In this document: piece after piece, positions 1-12,000 of the stretch | How positions within the stretch are numbered: the first letter of the stretch is position 1 | How the letters are laid out: every line of letters begins with the position of its first letter | NCBI RefSeq assembly: GCF_020921035.1 | Contig: NC_063154.1 | Span: 5,952,001 to 6,016,000, forward strand | DNA: 64,000 bases | Source: Rhodamnia argentea | Lineage: Eukaryota > Streptophyta > Magnoliopsida > Myrtales > Myrtaceae | Direction: 5' to 3' | Notes under the pieces: generated by a model | Database searches by the model: none | What the model was told of the DNA's origin: nothing | Seen by the model: the letters and a program-made list of their open reading frames with translations, nothing else | Program-made: the position numbers and the translations under genes

Positions 1-440
1 AGAACAGCTCTTGGCCAACGAAGGCAGATGACTCTCACTTGGTTTAGGTGATCGTCGCGGCCCTCCTCTAGCAGGCGAGGGTTGAGTGGAGACCACGTTG
101 GCCAAGAAAAGGAAAAGAAAAAAGAAAGGAAGAAAAAAATAAAAAAAATTAAATGAAAAAAATTAAAAACTGCAGTAATTGTCCCATCAGCACCAACTGT
201 GCAACAAAAAATGGTCAGTACTGGCTAGATCATGACATTAGTATTTTTCAAAAAAAATTATCGGAAGAATTAAATTGAAAATTTGGCAAAAGGTTTAGGA
301 TTAAATTGGCACAATTGAAAGGTTTAGAACTTAATTGGTAAATCGTCAAAATGTTTAGGACAATTAATCAAATTGAAAGGTTTAGGACCGAATCGGCGGG
401 GGTGTAATGGTTTATGACTTTTTTGGTAATTTCTTCTTTT
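1..440. mobile_element. Truncated MITE-like element (long-inverted-end, GC-centre family)
   Basis: The window opens inside a repeat. A GC-rich core (about 40-110) is followed by an A-rich tract (about 110-170), then an AT-rich arm with repeated phrases of the type 'AAATTGGCACAATTG' and 'AAGGTTTAG', ending near 'TTTTTTGGTAATTTC' at about 415-435. The same arm closes the complete element at 977-1492. The left arm lies outside the window. No coding potential is visible. The family assignment rests only on similarity to the other copies in this window. Confidence 0.5.
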
Positions 441-474
441 TAATGCTCATTTTTCAAATGGAGATGAAACATAA

Positions 475-681
475 GCTCCGTTTGTTTCGTAAAAAATGAG
501 TGATTTGAAAAATATTTTCCTAAAAATAATCGCATGTGTTGCTCTCATTTAGTCAACAAAACATATGTTGATCACCGACAACTACTTGCACCTAAACATT
601 GCGTAAACGAAGAAAATATTTTTCACTCATTTATTTTTATCAACGATAGAAATGAATATTTTTTTGCGAAGCAAATGAAGT
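475..681. mobile_element. Short TIR MITE, PIF/Tourist-like
   Basis: The left end GCTCCGTTTGTTTCGTAAAA and the right end (TTTTTTTGCGAAGCAAATGA followed by AGT) are imperfect inverted repeats. TAA, within a longer CATAA, flanks both sides (470-474 and 682-686). The interior is AT-rich and non-coding. Copies of the family lie at 17313, 36827, 49310 and 52383. The superfamily call (PIF/Harbinger, Tourist-like) is inferred from the 3-bp TTA/TAA duplications shared by the copies. A hAT or other origin is not excluded. Confidence 0.6.
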
Positions 682-976
682 CATAAATAAAGCCATAAAG
701 AACAAATATATTGCGCTTCCGGAGTCGCCAGAAATGCCTCGTAGTAGATGTGCCTGCCGCAACTTTTGCTTCGCTTGGAGAAAATCATCTTCTTATAATG
801 CCGACGAGGAGTTCCTCCGGAAGACTGAGCATGTTAACTAATCTTCCTTATCCCTCTTGTAATTGACCAAAACAAATCTATCATTCTTGCCGATGCGATC
901 GACATCTAAAGTACAATTTCCATCTCAAAATGTCTTTAAAATAACTAGAAACGCCAAGATATATATGATGATTTGT

Positions 977-1492
977 GGGATAATTACCAAAATAATCTTA
1001 AACATATTGTAATTGTGTCAATTCAATCTTAAATTTTTTTTTACCAATTCAGTCTATTTGGTCAGCTGGTGTTGACAAGGCCATAATTTAATAGTATTTT
1101 AATTTTTAAATATTTTCTTTTTTTAAATTATTTGTATTTTTCTTTTATTTTTTGTTCTTCCTTCTTGCTTTTGTTTGTGGCTGGCGATGGCCGCTGAGCT
1201 GGCAGGCCATTGTCCAAGGGCCACGAAGCCCTCATTGGCCACAACAGCAGTAGGAAAGAAAATAAAAATAAAAATAAAAAATAAGGAAAAAATAAAGATA
1301 TATAAAGAATATTTAAAAAATGTCCACGTCGGCAATGGCGACGACACGTCGGCATCAACCGGCCGGCAAAGTGGACTAAATTGGCACAATTGCAAAAGGT
1401 TTACGACTCAACTGTAAATTTTTTTAAAAAAAAAATTTAAAATCGAATTGGCACAAGTACAATAAGTTTGGACTTTTTTGGTAATTTTTTCC
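977..1492. mobile_element. MITE with long inverted ends and GC-rich centre
   Basis: The left end GGGATAATTACCAAAATAAT and the right end (reverse complement GGAAAAAATTACCAAAAAAG) are inverted repeats that extend loosely for about 50 bp. The AT-rich arms enclose a GC-rich core (about 1175-1255 and 1320-1375), so the short open frames here are composition artefacts. Related copies are at 1, 15603 and 54358. I could not find a clean target duplication. The termini resemble Mutator-type MITEs, but that is inference. Confidence 0.6.
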
Positions 1493-2880
1493 AATATGCT
1501 AAAGCATGAAATGTCCTGGGGAACTATAATGGTCATGCCATGGGCAGATTATTTCTTCCCCCGCACAGCCACAAGAGCTGCCATAATGGTTTCAGATAAG
1601 CTTCATGGGAATCTACAGTAAGGACTGGTCAGTTTGTCCCTAATCAAAGTCTAAGCTTTCCATCCGATGGTCCCTTAAAAAAAAAGACATGCTTTGCAGT
1701 CACTTTAATGCTGAGAGAGGGATCAGAAGAATGTCGAATGAGGATAATCAAGTCTCGTTCATTTCATTTGGGTGGTGATGAATCAACACATTCTTGGTCA
1801 AATTGGTCCTAGATCTCTTTAAACTAACCAACCTTTTATCCCTCTTTTTCCCCTCTGAAATTTCGTTCTATTTAAAGGTTTCATATAACAGCTAAGAGCA
1901 TCTCACCCCCAAAGGTTGTTGATTTTTTCGCAACATTGCAGCTTGCTTTTTTTTTTTTCACATACAAAGTTGTTCGAATTCCTTATGATGTGCGAGTGAA
2001 AGAGCTACTTTGCCGTTTCTGACTGTGAACAATCGGAGTCTCCCTCATTTATCTATTAAAGCGCCGCGCAAGTTCGTATTGTTTTCGAAACGTTCTTGTT
2101 TGGCTAAGTGCCGAGGGACATTGATACTATGCTCTCTGTCGAAATTAATGGGGTCATCTACCTTCTGCCTTTTCCAATTTCTGGGTACAGCTTCTTGACC
2201 CCAGCTTCACATGGCCGCTTTTGTTCAGGGTTGGCTTCTCTTTTTTTTTTTGTGGGGGTGGGGGGGATGTTCCCAAAGAGACTATTTAATGAGGTGAGGT
2301 TTGTGTCTACGAAAATCATACCGTTTATGATAGTGAAGATAGATGTACCGAGACATTTGTTTTGACATTTGCTAGAGATGAAAGACATGAAGCGGAATTA
2401 CTCCGATTTACATGATTCCATTGATCAGGCTGTCCAAAAAAGTTAGCTTGAATAACAGCATGAGTTGACAAAGATTGCGGGAAATTTATCGGTGCTTCTT
2501 TTGGTTCGAACCGCTGCGGCTTCTCGAAACCCACGAGGATCTCTCTTCTGATTATAAGATCGGTAAGATTCAGCACAGATCAATGCTCAGAGAGTGATGA
2601 GATTGTGCTTCATTTTCTCTTGCACCAATCCACAGAGGGTGGCCAAAAAAACAAGAAAAAAAATCGAAACTTGAGTGGGCAAATGATGTGAATAAGGTGG
2701 GAAATAAGACCACCTTGGTCCACAACATTCATGAGGTGGTTGTGGAATTGATTGAAAATCATACTCATGTCCCCTGCAGGCTTTGCTTCAGCAGCTGTGA
2801 ATTGAGCATGATGGAAGATTGTTGAAATCTTTCCTGAATAGGGTTTTTCACAAGTGGTGAAACTTTAAACATGCCATAGC
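1493..2880. other. Intergenic, nothing recognised
   Basis: AT-biased DNA downstream of the PKS gene. Open frames are short and overlap on both strands with no family signature. The last few hundred bases probably include the 3' untranslated region of the PKS transcript. Confidence 0.5.
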
Positions 2881-3029
2881 AACATGATCAATCATCTGAA
2901 GTTTCAGATCTCTGTTGCTAGAGAAAATTTATTGCAGGTAAATGGACCCAAATTACATGTAACTCTGAATTTTTTAACTACTGTTCCATCGCAAAATGAA
3001 GAAATTCAGGCGTTCCTGATGCCCGCCGA

Positions 3030-4547
3030 TCACTGCATGTACAAGAGCTTCGGGCCACTCGGGACATGCGAGCCTGGAACCAAACAGGCGGTGGTGTCTG
3101 TGTGTTGTCTGTTCTTGGACTCGAGCCCCATGAGCCTCGCCTCAGCCCGGAACTTCGCTGCCTGAGCAGACTCGTCGGATCTGCGCTGGGTTCGGGGCGA
3201 CTTGTCGCTAGTCCTATAACCATCTCCGGCTACTCGTACCGCTTTCTGACTCTTGCACCCCAACAGAATACCGGAACGCCGCCACCCGGGCACGTCTGAT
3301 CTGCCCCTGCCAGTCCTGTTGGCAGTTAAAGCAGTCCTCAAGGGGCTAGTAGCGGGGGCTTCTGAATAATCGGACATGGCCGAGACATCTGCAGCACTTG
3401 CAGTGACGACGCTCCACTCGATGCTGGCTTCGCTCGGCGCATACCTTGTTGTGGGGGTTATGCAATCTGAGGTTGCATCGGAGACCTGCCTGGTGAAATA
3501 TGAATTCACTTTCCCTGTGAGGCTCTCTATCTCGAACAAGTCTGAACTAGCATCACTCTCACAGTCTACGCTATTGTAGGCTCCGGCTCCGGCTCCGGCT
3601 CCGGCTCCATCAGAGCTTGCGGAAGCTTCAGAAAGTCCCTCCTTTCTTGGAATGGCATTAGTGCTATCCCACGTCAGCATCGCGAGCCTCTTCTCTAAGG
3701 TGTATGAGTTCTTTCTTTTATCAAACACTGGGGACCCGAAAACCTCCAGTGACTTCTTGGGCTTCAGCTCTTCCTCCTCCTGGAAATGGGTCTTTATAAC
3801 TGGCAGATTCACAGGTTCTTGCTTGAGAGAGCTTGGAGTGAACAGGTTTTCTTTCTTTTGCATCTCTTCGGTCATCCAAGGATCCAAGGTTGGCATTTTA
3901 TTGCTCGGCTTGACTTGGAGTGCACTGGAAGTAGTGTTCGTGCCGAGACTGATCTCACCAACACGGTCATCGACGTCAACCGAGCTCTTGCCGGAGCAGG
4001 AGCATTTGCATCCAAGAGAAGCTAAGAAGCTCTTCCCATTGTTTGTCTTGTTGGCCCTGCGCTGAGAAGGATTTCTCAGGATTCTCTGAAGCAATGCGTT
4101 CTGGCTGTTCCAGCTCGATTCTGAACGGACACTTGGAGTGGCTGATTGTAATTTCGGTTTGACCGGCTGCGTCATCACATGAGGTTGCAGATCTTCCTTC
4201 TTGCCATATTGCGAACGGGATTGGGAATTCCCTGAACCCATTTTGGCAATTCTTGGAGTCTCCTCCCCCTCCTCATAGATCGCTCCATTGAAGTACTTTT
4301 CAGCTCCAAACACTCCAATTTCTCCATCCTCCTCCTTATAAAGATGCTCCTCCTGATGGAACTTCTTGAAATTGAGGCTTTGACCACTGGTCTGAGCTAG
4401 CTTGTGGATGAAGCTCTCCTCTGTGTTGTTCAGATACAAAGGAAAAGATGCATCTCGGACGCTGTTGTTATTGCTGGTGCTGTCTTCCAGGGAATATGTT
4501 TGTGGGTGATTGGGGTTGAAAGATGGTGTCAAGGTAATCATAGCCAT
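3030..4547 (-). CDS. Phytochrome kinase substrate (PKS) family protein
   Basis: A single-exon gene for 505 residues. PKS proteins are plant-specific plasma-membrane-associated adaptors. In Arabidopsis they act with phototropins and phytochromes in phototropism, leaf positioning and hypocotyl or root orientation. Conserved blocks are visible in order: FIHKLA (46-51), IGVFGAEKYFNG (77-88), a Ser-rich TPSVRSESSWNSQNALLQ block (137-154), a Cys-rich LASLGCKCSCSGKSS block (175-189), SDASSDLFEIESLTG (331-345) and SEASIEWSVVTASAADVSAM (372-391). Most of the chain is low-complexity and probably disordered, with no catalytic domain. A (Gly-Ala) run at about 314-323 is encoded by a GGCTCC repeat. The start is the first ATG; a CTATTTAAGG TATA-like box lies about 200 bp upstream. 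It is longer than the Arabidopsis members I recall (about 440). The family is clear; which PKS paralogue is not. Confidence 0.88.
   Translation of the reverse strand: MAMITLTPSFNPNHPQTYSLEDSTSNNNSVRDASFPLYLNNTEESFIHKLAQTSGQSLNFKKFHQEEHLYKEEDGEIGVFGAEKYFNGAIYEEGEETPRIAKMGSGNSQSRSQYGKKEDLQPHVMTQPVKPKLQSATPSVRSESSWNSQNALLQRILRNPSQRRANKTNNGKSFLASLGCKCSCSGKSSVDVDDRVGEISLGTNTTSSALQVKPSNKMPTLDPWMTEEMQKKENLFTPSSLKQEPVNLPVIKTHFQEEEELKPKKSLEVFGSPVFDKRKNSYTLEKRLAMLTWDSTNAIPRKEGLSEASASSDGAGAGAGAGAYNSVDCESDASSDLFEIESLTGKVNSYFTRQVSDATSDCITPTTRYAPSEASIEWSVVTASAADVSAMSDYSEAPATSPLRTALTANRTGRGRSDVPGWRRSGILLGCKSQKAVRVAGDGYRTSDKSPRTQRRSDESAQAAKFRAEARLMGLESKNRQHTDTTACLVPGSHVPSGPKLLYMQ
3579..3608. repeat. (GGCTCC)5 coding microsatellite
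   Basis: Five perfect 6-bp units inside the PKS gene. On the coding strand they read GGAGCC and give an alternating Gly-Ala run. A 6-bp period changes length without shifting frame. Confidence 0.9.
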
Positions 4548-4742
4548 TCAGCTCTTATTGGGGAAAGAGTTCGAGGCGCAAAAGCAGAGCAAAAGACAGC
4601 AGAAAAAGACTTTCAGAGTGGAAAACTACAAGGAGGAAAAGGATGATAGAAGAGAACAAAAAGATGCAAAGGACAGATCTTGAGAGCTCCAGGAAATGCG
4701 GAATCAACAAGATTTGATATTATTCAAAAGGTCATGTGAAAT

Positions 4743-4752
4743 CCTTAAATAG
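4743..4752 (-). promoter_or_regulatory. Candidate TATA box of the PKS gene
   Basis: CTATTTAAGG on the minus strand, 196 bp upstream of the ATG at 4547. Transcription starting about 30 bp downstream would give a leader of roughly 170 nt. Position and sequence fit; there is no experimental support. Confidence 0.45.
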
Positions 4753-4759
4753 ACAGCTT

Positions 4760-6218
4760 GAGAGGTCCCCAGAAAGAAACTTAACAATGGAAGAGCCCCT
4801 GTTAAACCTCCTCTCATGTTAGCTTGACTCGTTTAAAAAACTACTATTAAAGTAGGTTTCAGCTTCACAAAGATTAATGTTTGAAGGGTAGGGCCTACGC
4901 AACTTAATTCCTAGATAGTGAAAAAGAAATCAGATTTCGCAAATGACATTGATATCATTGGGAAGAAACGTCAGGACCACTAAGGTTTATACATTCCTGT
5001 AGCTTCTACTGGAGGAAGGGTCAATGACATTTCACTCTTGTAAAGTCAACTCGACCTTCACCATCTGAGATGGATTTCGTGGAACTGAGATGGGCGAAGA
5101 GGACTCTTTTCCTGCACGGTAACAGCCAAGACTGTGACCGGTGAAACCTGCATGCTATGTTAAAGGAATGGAGGACAAGAATGCAGTTGAGTCACGCTCT
5201 CTTGTTATCATTTCCAGGGGTAAGGAGACACCGGCAGAGAGCTTGCGTAGGTTGATTGGGGCAGCTAGCTTAGCTTGTTACTCTGAATAAGCTTCATACA
5301 AAGAGAGGATGTTGAGATAAAGTTGCCGGTCCCAGGGCGGCTGTGATCTAGGCGAAAATGCTACACCATAGCAAATTCTCTTTCTTTGAACCTGAGTTCG
5401 GTTTCACAACAAGGGATGTTGATTTCTTCACTTGTTTGATCACGGGATTTACAAACCAGAATCCATTCCAAATCTGATTGGCCCAAGCGAAACTTAAACG
5501 AGGTAGTAATAGCACTAAAAAAGTGCTTCGACAACATTCAACGCATCATTCCCAAAAGGCGCAAAAGTACAATATTATACCGAGCAACGACATAAGAAAA
5601 AATCGACCATTAGATTCGCCGCATCAAGAAGCCGGGGTTGAAATTTGTGCAACAAAAAGACCAGAACGAGGTACTCATCTGAAATTAGTATGCTAAACAA
5701 GGAGTAAGAGAATTCATGGTTCCTAGATATTTCAACCGAGAGGAGAATCATTTTCTTCACGATGAGTAACAAAGAACCCAGGTTTTCGGCTGACGTGCAT
5801 CGATGGAAACTATGCTGAACTGCAATATTTAGTGCAGTTTGATAAGATCAAGGACCGATTGTTGCCCAGGTGCAGGTAACATGACATGTGCATTGGTCAA
5901 CCTAAGTCACCGGACATCAAGCCGGAAGAATTTGCAGCTCAAAACCAGAAGTCATACTGGTTGGTCACAAATCCAAAGGCAAAGAACAAATCAATCATTG
6001 GACGTTGCAGTCCACATGTTATAGTCCCCCGGCTCACCAATTGCAAGGGCTCGTCTATAATGTCCAAGTCATTATGTCCATGAAAAGTTCAAACTGTTCT
6101 ATCCAAATCACTCAGCAAAAGAACCGACTTCACGGATGCCGCAGCAAACGCTGAACCGACACTTACCCAAAACTTATCTAGTGGCTTGTATGGAGATAAC
6201 AACATGCCCCCCTTTAGC

Positions 6219-6260
<42 letters not shown>

Positions 6261-6500
6261 ACATCTTTCTTGCTCCAAGCACAAGAGATGGCCAAAAGGA
6301 GCGAGACAGAAGGGACGGATACCATTTGTCTAGTGATCTCTCGGGCCTACGTACTACAGGATGCTTAACAGAGTCGTGCCTAGTTCGTCTGCTTGAAGTA
6401 ATCAAGTAAATCACCTGCAAGTTTTCCCCAAACACAGTCGTTAAACGTTAAGTATCTTCGCATGAAAGAACAAACATTGCATGGATTGTTTTTGGTTGAA
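4760..6500. other. Intergenic between the PKS promoter and the PMT 3' end
   Basis: No gene or known repeat recognised apart from the GA microsatellite at 6223-6256. The stretch just left of 4760 upward is the likely PKS promoter. The part from about 6500 to 6923 is the likely PMT 3' untranslated region. Confidence 0.5.
6223..6256. repeat. (GA)17 microsatellite
   Basis: Perfect dinucleotide tract of about 34 bp, downstream of the PMT gene. Leu-Ser or Arg-Glu repeats in overlapping frames are artefacts of it. Confidence 0.95.
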
Positions 6501-6923
6501 ACTAAACTCATCTAGGGAGCACCTTGAGATTTCTGCATCTTTCAAGTTTAATTTGGTCATCACTCGAGCTTTCAACACTATTATCAGACAAAAGGAAACT
6601 GTCTATTGGCAAATAACCAAAAAGAAAGATGACCGCTCTGTAATGACATCTTAATAATACAAGAAGGCTGTCGTTGCATTCCTTTTACTGGGTTACAATT
6701 ATGCATACCGCAGAGTCAAAAAAATTTAATGATTGAGATAAAACAAAGATGATCGTAGTCTTATACAATAACTAGATACTAGGTAAAGGTACCGAGCAGC
6801 AGATATTGAGCTGATGCCTCCCACTCCATGAACCCATCAGGCCGGACATATCACCAGACTTCGCCAATCATAAGATTAATGCTTCACCAGCTCGAATGTG
6901 AACCAGAATTTCTGCAAAGCCAC

Positions 6924-9613
6924 TTACCATGAAGATGTGGAGTTCCCACCAGCAACCCAGTACTGCTTCACAGCAACCAAAATCTTTTCTGGGACAAGCG
7001 GACCATCTTCATGGTCCACCATTTTAGCGTCCCACCTCATCCCTCCTACTATCTTCTTCACTTTCATAAGCACGTCAACTTCATCACGGATTATTACCGC
7101 GCCTTCTGGACGCAGAATTCGATCCATCTCAAGAAGAATGTCCTCGGCATCACATCTGCAGATCAACAAACATATTCCATTAAAAGCGGATGGAATGGTC
7201 GCAAAACAAACTTAAGGGCAAGTTTGTATATGCTTCAGCAAAAGCAAAAAAGTCGCCTTTTGCTCACCCGTTAATATTTAAAACTTTATCCAAATTTCAA
7301 AAACAAAAAATATGCGGTGAATCTACGTGATAATTTGTATATTGTGAAAGTCAGAGGTGTTACGGGCTAAGAAAATGTCAAAGTGCATCTGCTGCAAGAT
7401 TTGGATTAAATAAAAAGCAGAAAAGTAAAAGTTCAAGGATACACTACTTACTTATCCTTGTAGAGACTGAAAAGTCCATTGGCATGGATAAGGTCGTATG
7501 TCCTTGGATAGGTGGAGAAAGCTTCACACCTGAATTAATATACCTAGCAATCTTTAGTGACCACTAACAAGGATAAATAAAACAGCGAAATAGAGTAAAA
7601 ATGAATAAACAGGTGATATGCATATAGTCAAGTGCAGTACTCAACGTTAAGAATTTTAAGGATTTAGACCGAGGCATATGCTAAGCACACTTCCTGATAT
7701 TGAAGACAATACTGAGACATGGCCAGCCATATAGCTTAATAATCAAATCCAGAACTATTATAAAGTAGATGCTTCTTGCAACATTACAGAAAGAAATACA
7801 CCAAACACCTATAGTGCTAACAAGAGCAACTTTGGCTACACTATATACCTGGATTGTCTTATATAAGCTACTTCTTATTTCAGCATTACATTATCAAGAA
7901 CATTGAACAGTTGAACAAGGACATTGGCAATTGCTGCGGTCAAAAATTTCCTGACTGATCAATGAAATCTGGGACTGCTAGAAGAAATATGCAATAAATA
8001 TCAGCGGTAAAGAGCCATTGACCAAACAGGAGAGAGATTTGTTATGCTTTACCAGTCATGATAGATGCCAATCAATCCTCGCTCATAGATGACACCAAGA
8101 GTGCTCCTGTCAGATATTATGGGCACAACATTCATCGTCCACAATTTAGGAGACTCGATTGCTGCGGCAAAGCCTCCCAACCCGGCATTCATATCCATAA
8201 TGTTGCGATACCTTCCAGTGTCAAGAAGCTTATTGATTTTCTTATAGGCATTCACATGCCTCTTCCACTTATTGCTGTCTTCCTGATACGTCTCAACAGA
8301 AACTCCAGAAACAGATCCACTGACAATTCTTGGAGGGACAGCATATAACCTCTCTGGAAACGGCTTCAGTTCTCCTCCAGTGACTTCATCTGACTCGTTA
8401 ACATCAGGATATAGAGTCATGCATGCCTCCATTTTCTTGTACCTAAAAACCATAGAAAGCAAAGGGCTAATGAGGGAGTGAAAGAAGATTGAGCTTCAGA
8501 AAATATGGTCTTTTAACCAGGCTCATGTAGTTAACACCAGACTTGCTGGAGTGTTCATATGTATACAACTAATATGTCCGCTTAATGAAACCAATAAGCT
8601 GGAGAAAAAGCACAGATATCTTTCACTAAAAATTTACCCAACTGAAACCCCTCAGCAATCTAAAAAGATGATAATGGGCAATCTTAAGCGATGTCGCTCA
8701 TCATTCAATACTGCTTTCAGCTTACTAAGAGTGCATACAAGAAAGATAAAGGGAGATCAATCTATGATTTATGATTAGTTAAGCTGGAAACGCTTGGAAT
8801 AGGAAGGCCAACACAGATTCAATTCCAGATTCAAGATAGCGTACGCCCGAGGATTCATTAAGAGCTGATTTAAGCTTGCTTATCTTACTATAGTAGGTAA
8901 GCTAATGCCTATCCAAGCCATGAGCCGCAAATGGCTGATTAAAACCATAGTTGGCAGTGGGAGTAAAAGTAGTATCTTTTTTTTTTTTTAATAGAACAGA
9001 GACATTGAGAGGAATTGCATATCAACTTCCTACTCAAGACGACATCATCAGAAAATTGAAGTGACGGGACCAGTTAGCCTGAAGCAGGTCCCCTGCACGT
9101 GATAGAAGGGAAGGTAGAGCCTAAATTGTACGATGAAACTGCCGAGCCAGAGAATTCTAGCCCTTTCACGGTGCTGACATTATGGCTTACCATTTGACTT
9201 CAGTCTCTTTCTGACCTCACTCTAATATTCATATCAGCATTCTACTATCCTTGTATTCCATCCAGCTGAAAAAATATGATGAGAAAATGATATTAAGGGT
9301 CACGTTTAGGGACATACCACACATCATCTACTTCTGCAGACTTGCAGAAAGTAGCTTGTGAGTCATCTTGCCTACCACGGCATGATTCAGCATTTAGTCT
9401 CTTCTGCCAAATGGCTATTTCACCCTTTTCATATTTCTTCTCCCAGCACAGGAGGCTGGCAACCTGCTCAATCTTCCTCTGTTCCTCCTGAAGTTCCTCC
9501 TTTGGACGTTGCCATGCTTTATAATTGGTCCTCCAGTTAATTGGAGGACCCGAAAGAATCCAGTAACCGCCGGGTCTCAAAACTCGATCAACTTCCTTAA
9601 GGTACATTCCATC

Positions 9614-9657
<44 letters not shown>

Positions 9658-10748
9658 CAGCACAAACATCATTTGTGAAGCCATCACTGTCTGAAAAAAT
9701 CAAAAATAAAAAAAACAAGGTCAAAGTGAATTTTGAAGATCTCACCATTGGACCCCCATGGAATTAGGCACCGGGAACAGTGAGCCATATCAAAGGACCT
9801 TGAAGGATATGGCATCTTTATTGTACCAAGGACACCAATGACAGCAGGTACACCCCGTTCAAGAGCAAACTGAACCTGCGCTTCATGTGAATCTCTTGGT
9901 GCAAAAGACATGGCAATGACCTTCCTACTCCAGAGGTATGCACCCCAGCTTGCGACCTAGGAAATTAAGGACATCCCGTAAGCAATGCGAAGACTAACAA
10001 CAGAAATGATAAAATTAGACAGATAAGGATGAAGTTACAATGGCAACAGAAATAAAATTACAAAATGAAGAATGAGGGGAGAACATTCAAGCTATATTTC
10101 ACATACCCCACAACCCGTATCAAGCGCAGTCCTGACTGTTCCATTATCAATTGGTATCACTGAAGCAAGTTGATCTATGTACTTATCTGCTCCTTGAGGA
10201 AATTGGGTCCCACCCCCAGGGAACCTAAATACGTTGCCCTCATACTGAATCCAGTTCTGAATTGCTTTCTCAACAGTCAAAGCTTTGTATGGCGCATTTG
10301 CATAGGGCACATAGTCCCGACTCTTTGGCCAGGGGAATGGAGTTACATAACCCTTGGGTGCTGGGATAAGACAGTGCAGCTTCTCTCCCTCAGGAGGACA
10401 ATGTCTCTCCCGGTAGTTCATATTCTCCCTCGGAAAGGTCATGGCACGTTTTTGATCTTGGCAAGGTGTGTAATCAGTGAAGTGAGAATTGCATGGCTCA
10501 AAAACCTTGGGTTTTTCAGATTCGTCGATAGTCTCCAATTCGCCACCATGATGAGTTTCAAAATTTAAATTAGAAGCCACGTCACAGTCTGCCCCACTTT
10601 TTGTGATTGCCAAAGCTATACTATCTCCTTTGCCAAAACCACTCCGTTGCCAGGCACCCAGTAAATAGAAAAAAAAGCACAAACCAGCTAAGATAACTAC
10701 TTGTATGGAGGTTCTAGTCCTGCCATCAGCCGAATTTGGTTTTGCCAT
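6924..10748 (-). CDS. Probable Golgi methyltransferase, PMT2/PMT14 type (DUF248)
   Basis: Six coding exons, transcribed right to left: 10748-10107, 9956-9746, 9612-9318, 8442-8053, 7529-7452 and 7155-6924. All junctions are GT-AG, phases agree, and the product is 615 residues, as expected for the family. PMT/QUA2-like proteins are type II Golgi membrane proteins proposed to methyl-esterify homogalacturonan during pectin synthesis. A short cytosolic tail precedes one membrane segment (about 16-33), then a luminal stem. The S-adenosylmethionine-binding motif [14 protein letters not shown] (about 209-222) spans the first coding junction, followed by [18 protein letters not shown] and, near the C terminus, [19 protein letters not shown]. 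The [14 protein letters not shown] form suggests the PMT2/PMT14 subgroup. The ATG at 10748 is preceded by an acceptor (CAG, 10758-10756), so a leader intron exists. A good donor is GATAG/GTGAG at 11744/11743. Downstream, TGGTAAGT could pass for a donor but the TAA is the stop. Confidence 0.93.
9615..9650. repeat. (CT)18 microsatellite forming the 3' end of PMT coding intron 2
   Basis: On the minus strand the repeat reads CTCTCT and runs directly into the acceptor TAG at 9615-9613, so the whole polypyrimidine tract of this 133-nt intron (9745-9613) is a microsatellite. Translation of the repeat as Leu-Ser is spurious. Confidence 0.9.
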
Positions 10749-10754
10749 TGAGAA

Positions 10755-12000
10755 CCTGAAAGAAAGCCACGTATCCAAATTACACACAGCATAAATTAGA
10801 AAAGAAGAACACAACTCCGAGTACTGGATTCAGCAGTGACAAGCAACAAGTCAATTTAAATAAGGCATATTCACCATTTACATTAGAAATCACTTGCTTG
10901 ATTTGTGTATCAACAAACTGCTGAAACTGAAAGGCTTTCCAGAATCCCCGACTGACAACAAAAGCAGCATTAGTTTTCAATTAAGAGGAATTCAGTAAGA
11001 AAATGAGCTAGAACCCATCTACAAATGCTGGTGTTTGCTTCCTCCTTTAATACAATTCCCCTCAACTACTTCAAGGCAAAAGAAGACATATTCAACAGAA
11101 AAGGTGGTGAATAGTCAAAATCAACAGATGAGCATTCATGCTAGGTTATATTGACAATTGAGAAAAAAGAATCAGAATTTGAAAGAGTAAAGCTGATCAT
11201 CATAAGCTAGTAAATTGAATAGGACGCAATCAGTGCGGCGATGGCTTTGAAGTATAACGCAAGTTTCTCAAGAGATACACGAGGAAAAATCAAACACACA
11301 GCTACCCCGAAAAACATATTAAATGCACGGATTTCCAAGTGACAAGTTAACGTAGTTTTCACATTTGCATTTGCCTGTGTCGGTGTCCTCGGCACACAAC
11401 TCTTGAACCTCCAAATCTAAGTTCCATCTATCAACTATTCTTTCTGCTTAATTCCCAACAAAATCAATAAATTATTCTGCAAAATCGGATCTTTCATCGA
11501 TTCGACGATAAGATCAAAATGCCCACTCACATCAAGTGAGCTCCGGCAGGATATAAAGAAGAAAAACAGAAGTTAATAAAGGAAACACAGTCCTTCGGCT
11601 TCTTAGCAGACCATAACTCCAACAATAACCATAATGAAGAGACGGAACTCATGGAGCTGACCAAGGCAGCATCTCCCAAAACTCAGACCTCAAATCGAAG
11701 GCCACAAAAAGCCAAAAAAGGCGCGAACCGTCAGATCTCTCACCTATCGCATGAAGACCCACGAACGCTGCTCCAGGATCTCGAATCAAAACTCGATCTT
11801 TGCTCTGTCTGCTGCTCGAGGGGCACCAGGAAAATGACGATGGCCGAAAGCAGAGATGGATCAAAAAGAATGATCTTCGAAGCAATCAGGAGCAGCTGAG
11901 CACGGGAACAGCAGCTAGGTCTCGCTCATTCGATGAACAAAACCGGAGCGCAGAGAGAGAGAGAGAGAGAGAGTTCGTGCGAAACGACACTTGTGTTCGT
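10755..12000 (-). promoter_or_regulatory. PMT 5' leader, leader intron and proximal promoter
   Basis: The acceptor CAG sits 7-10 bp before the PMT ATG, so the upstream leader is spliced. The best donor I see is GCGATAG/GTGAGAG with the exon ending at 11744, giving a leader intron of just under 1 kb. The leader exon (about 11744-11980) is GC-richer and carries a (GA) tract at 11952-11973. GGCCCA-type elements (for example at about 12210) lie further upstream. The intron end is well supported; donor and start site are inference. Confidence 0.55.
11952..11973. repeat. (GA)11 microsatellite in the PMT leader
   Basis: Perfect dinucleotide tract. It reads CT on the transcribed strand of the PMT leader, a common arrangement in plant 5' untranslated regions. 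Confidence 0.85.
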
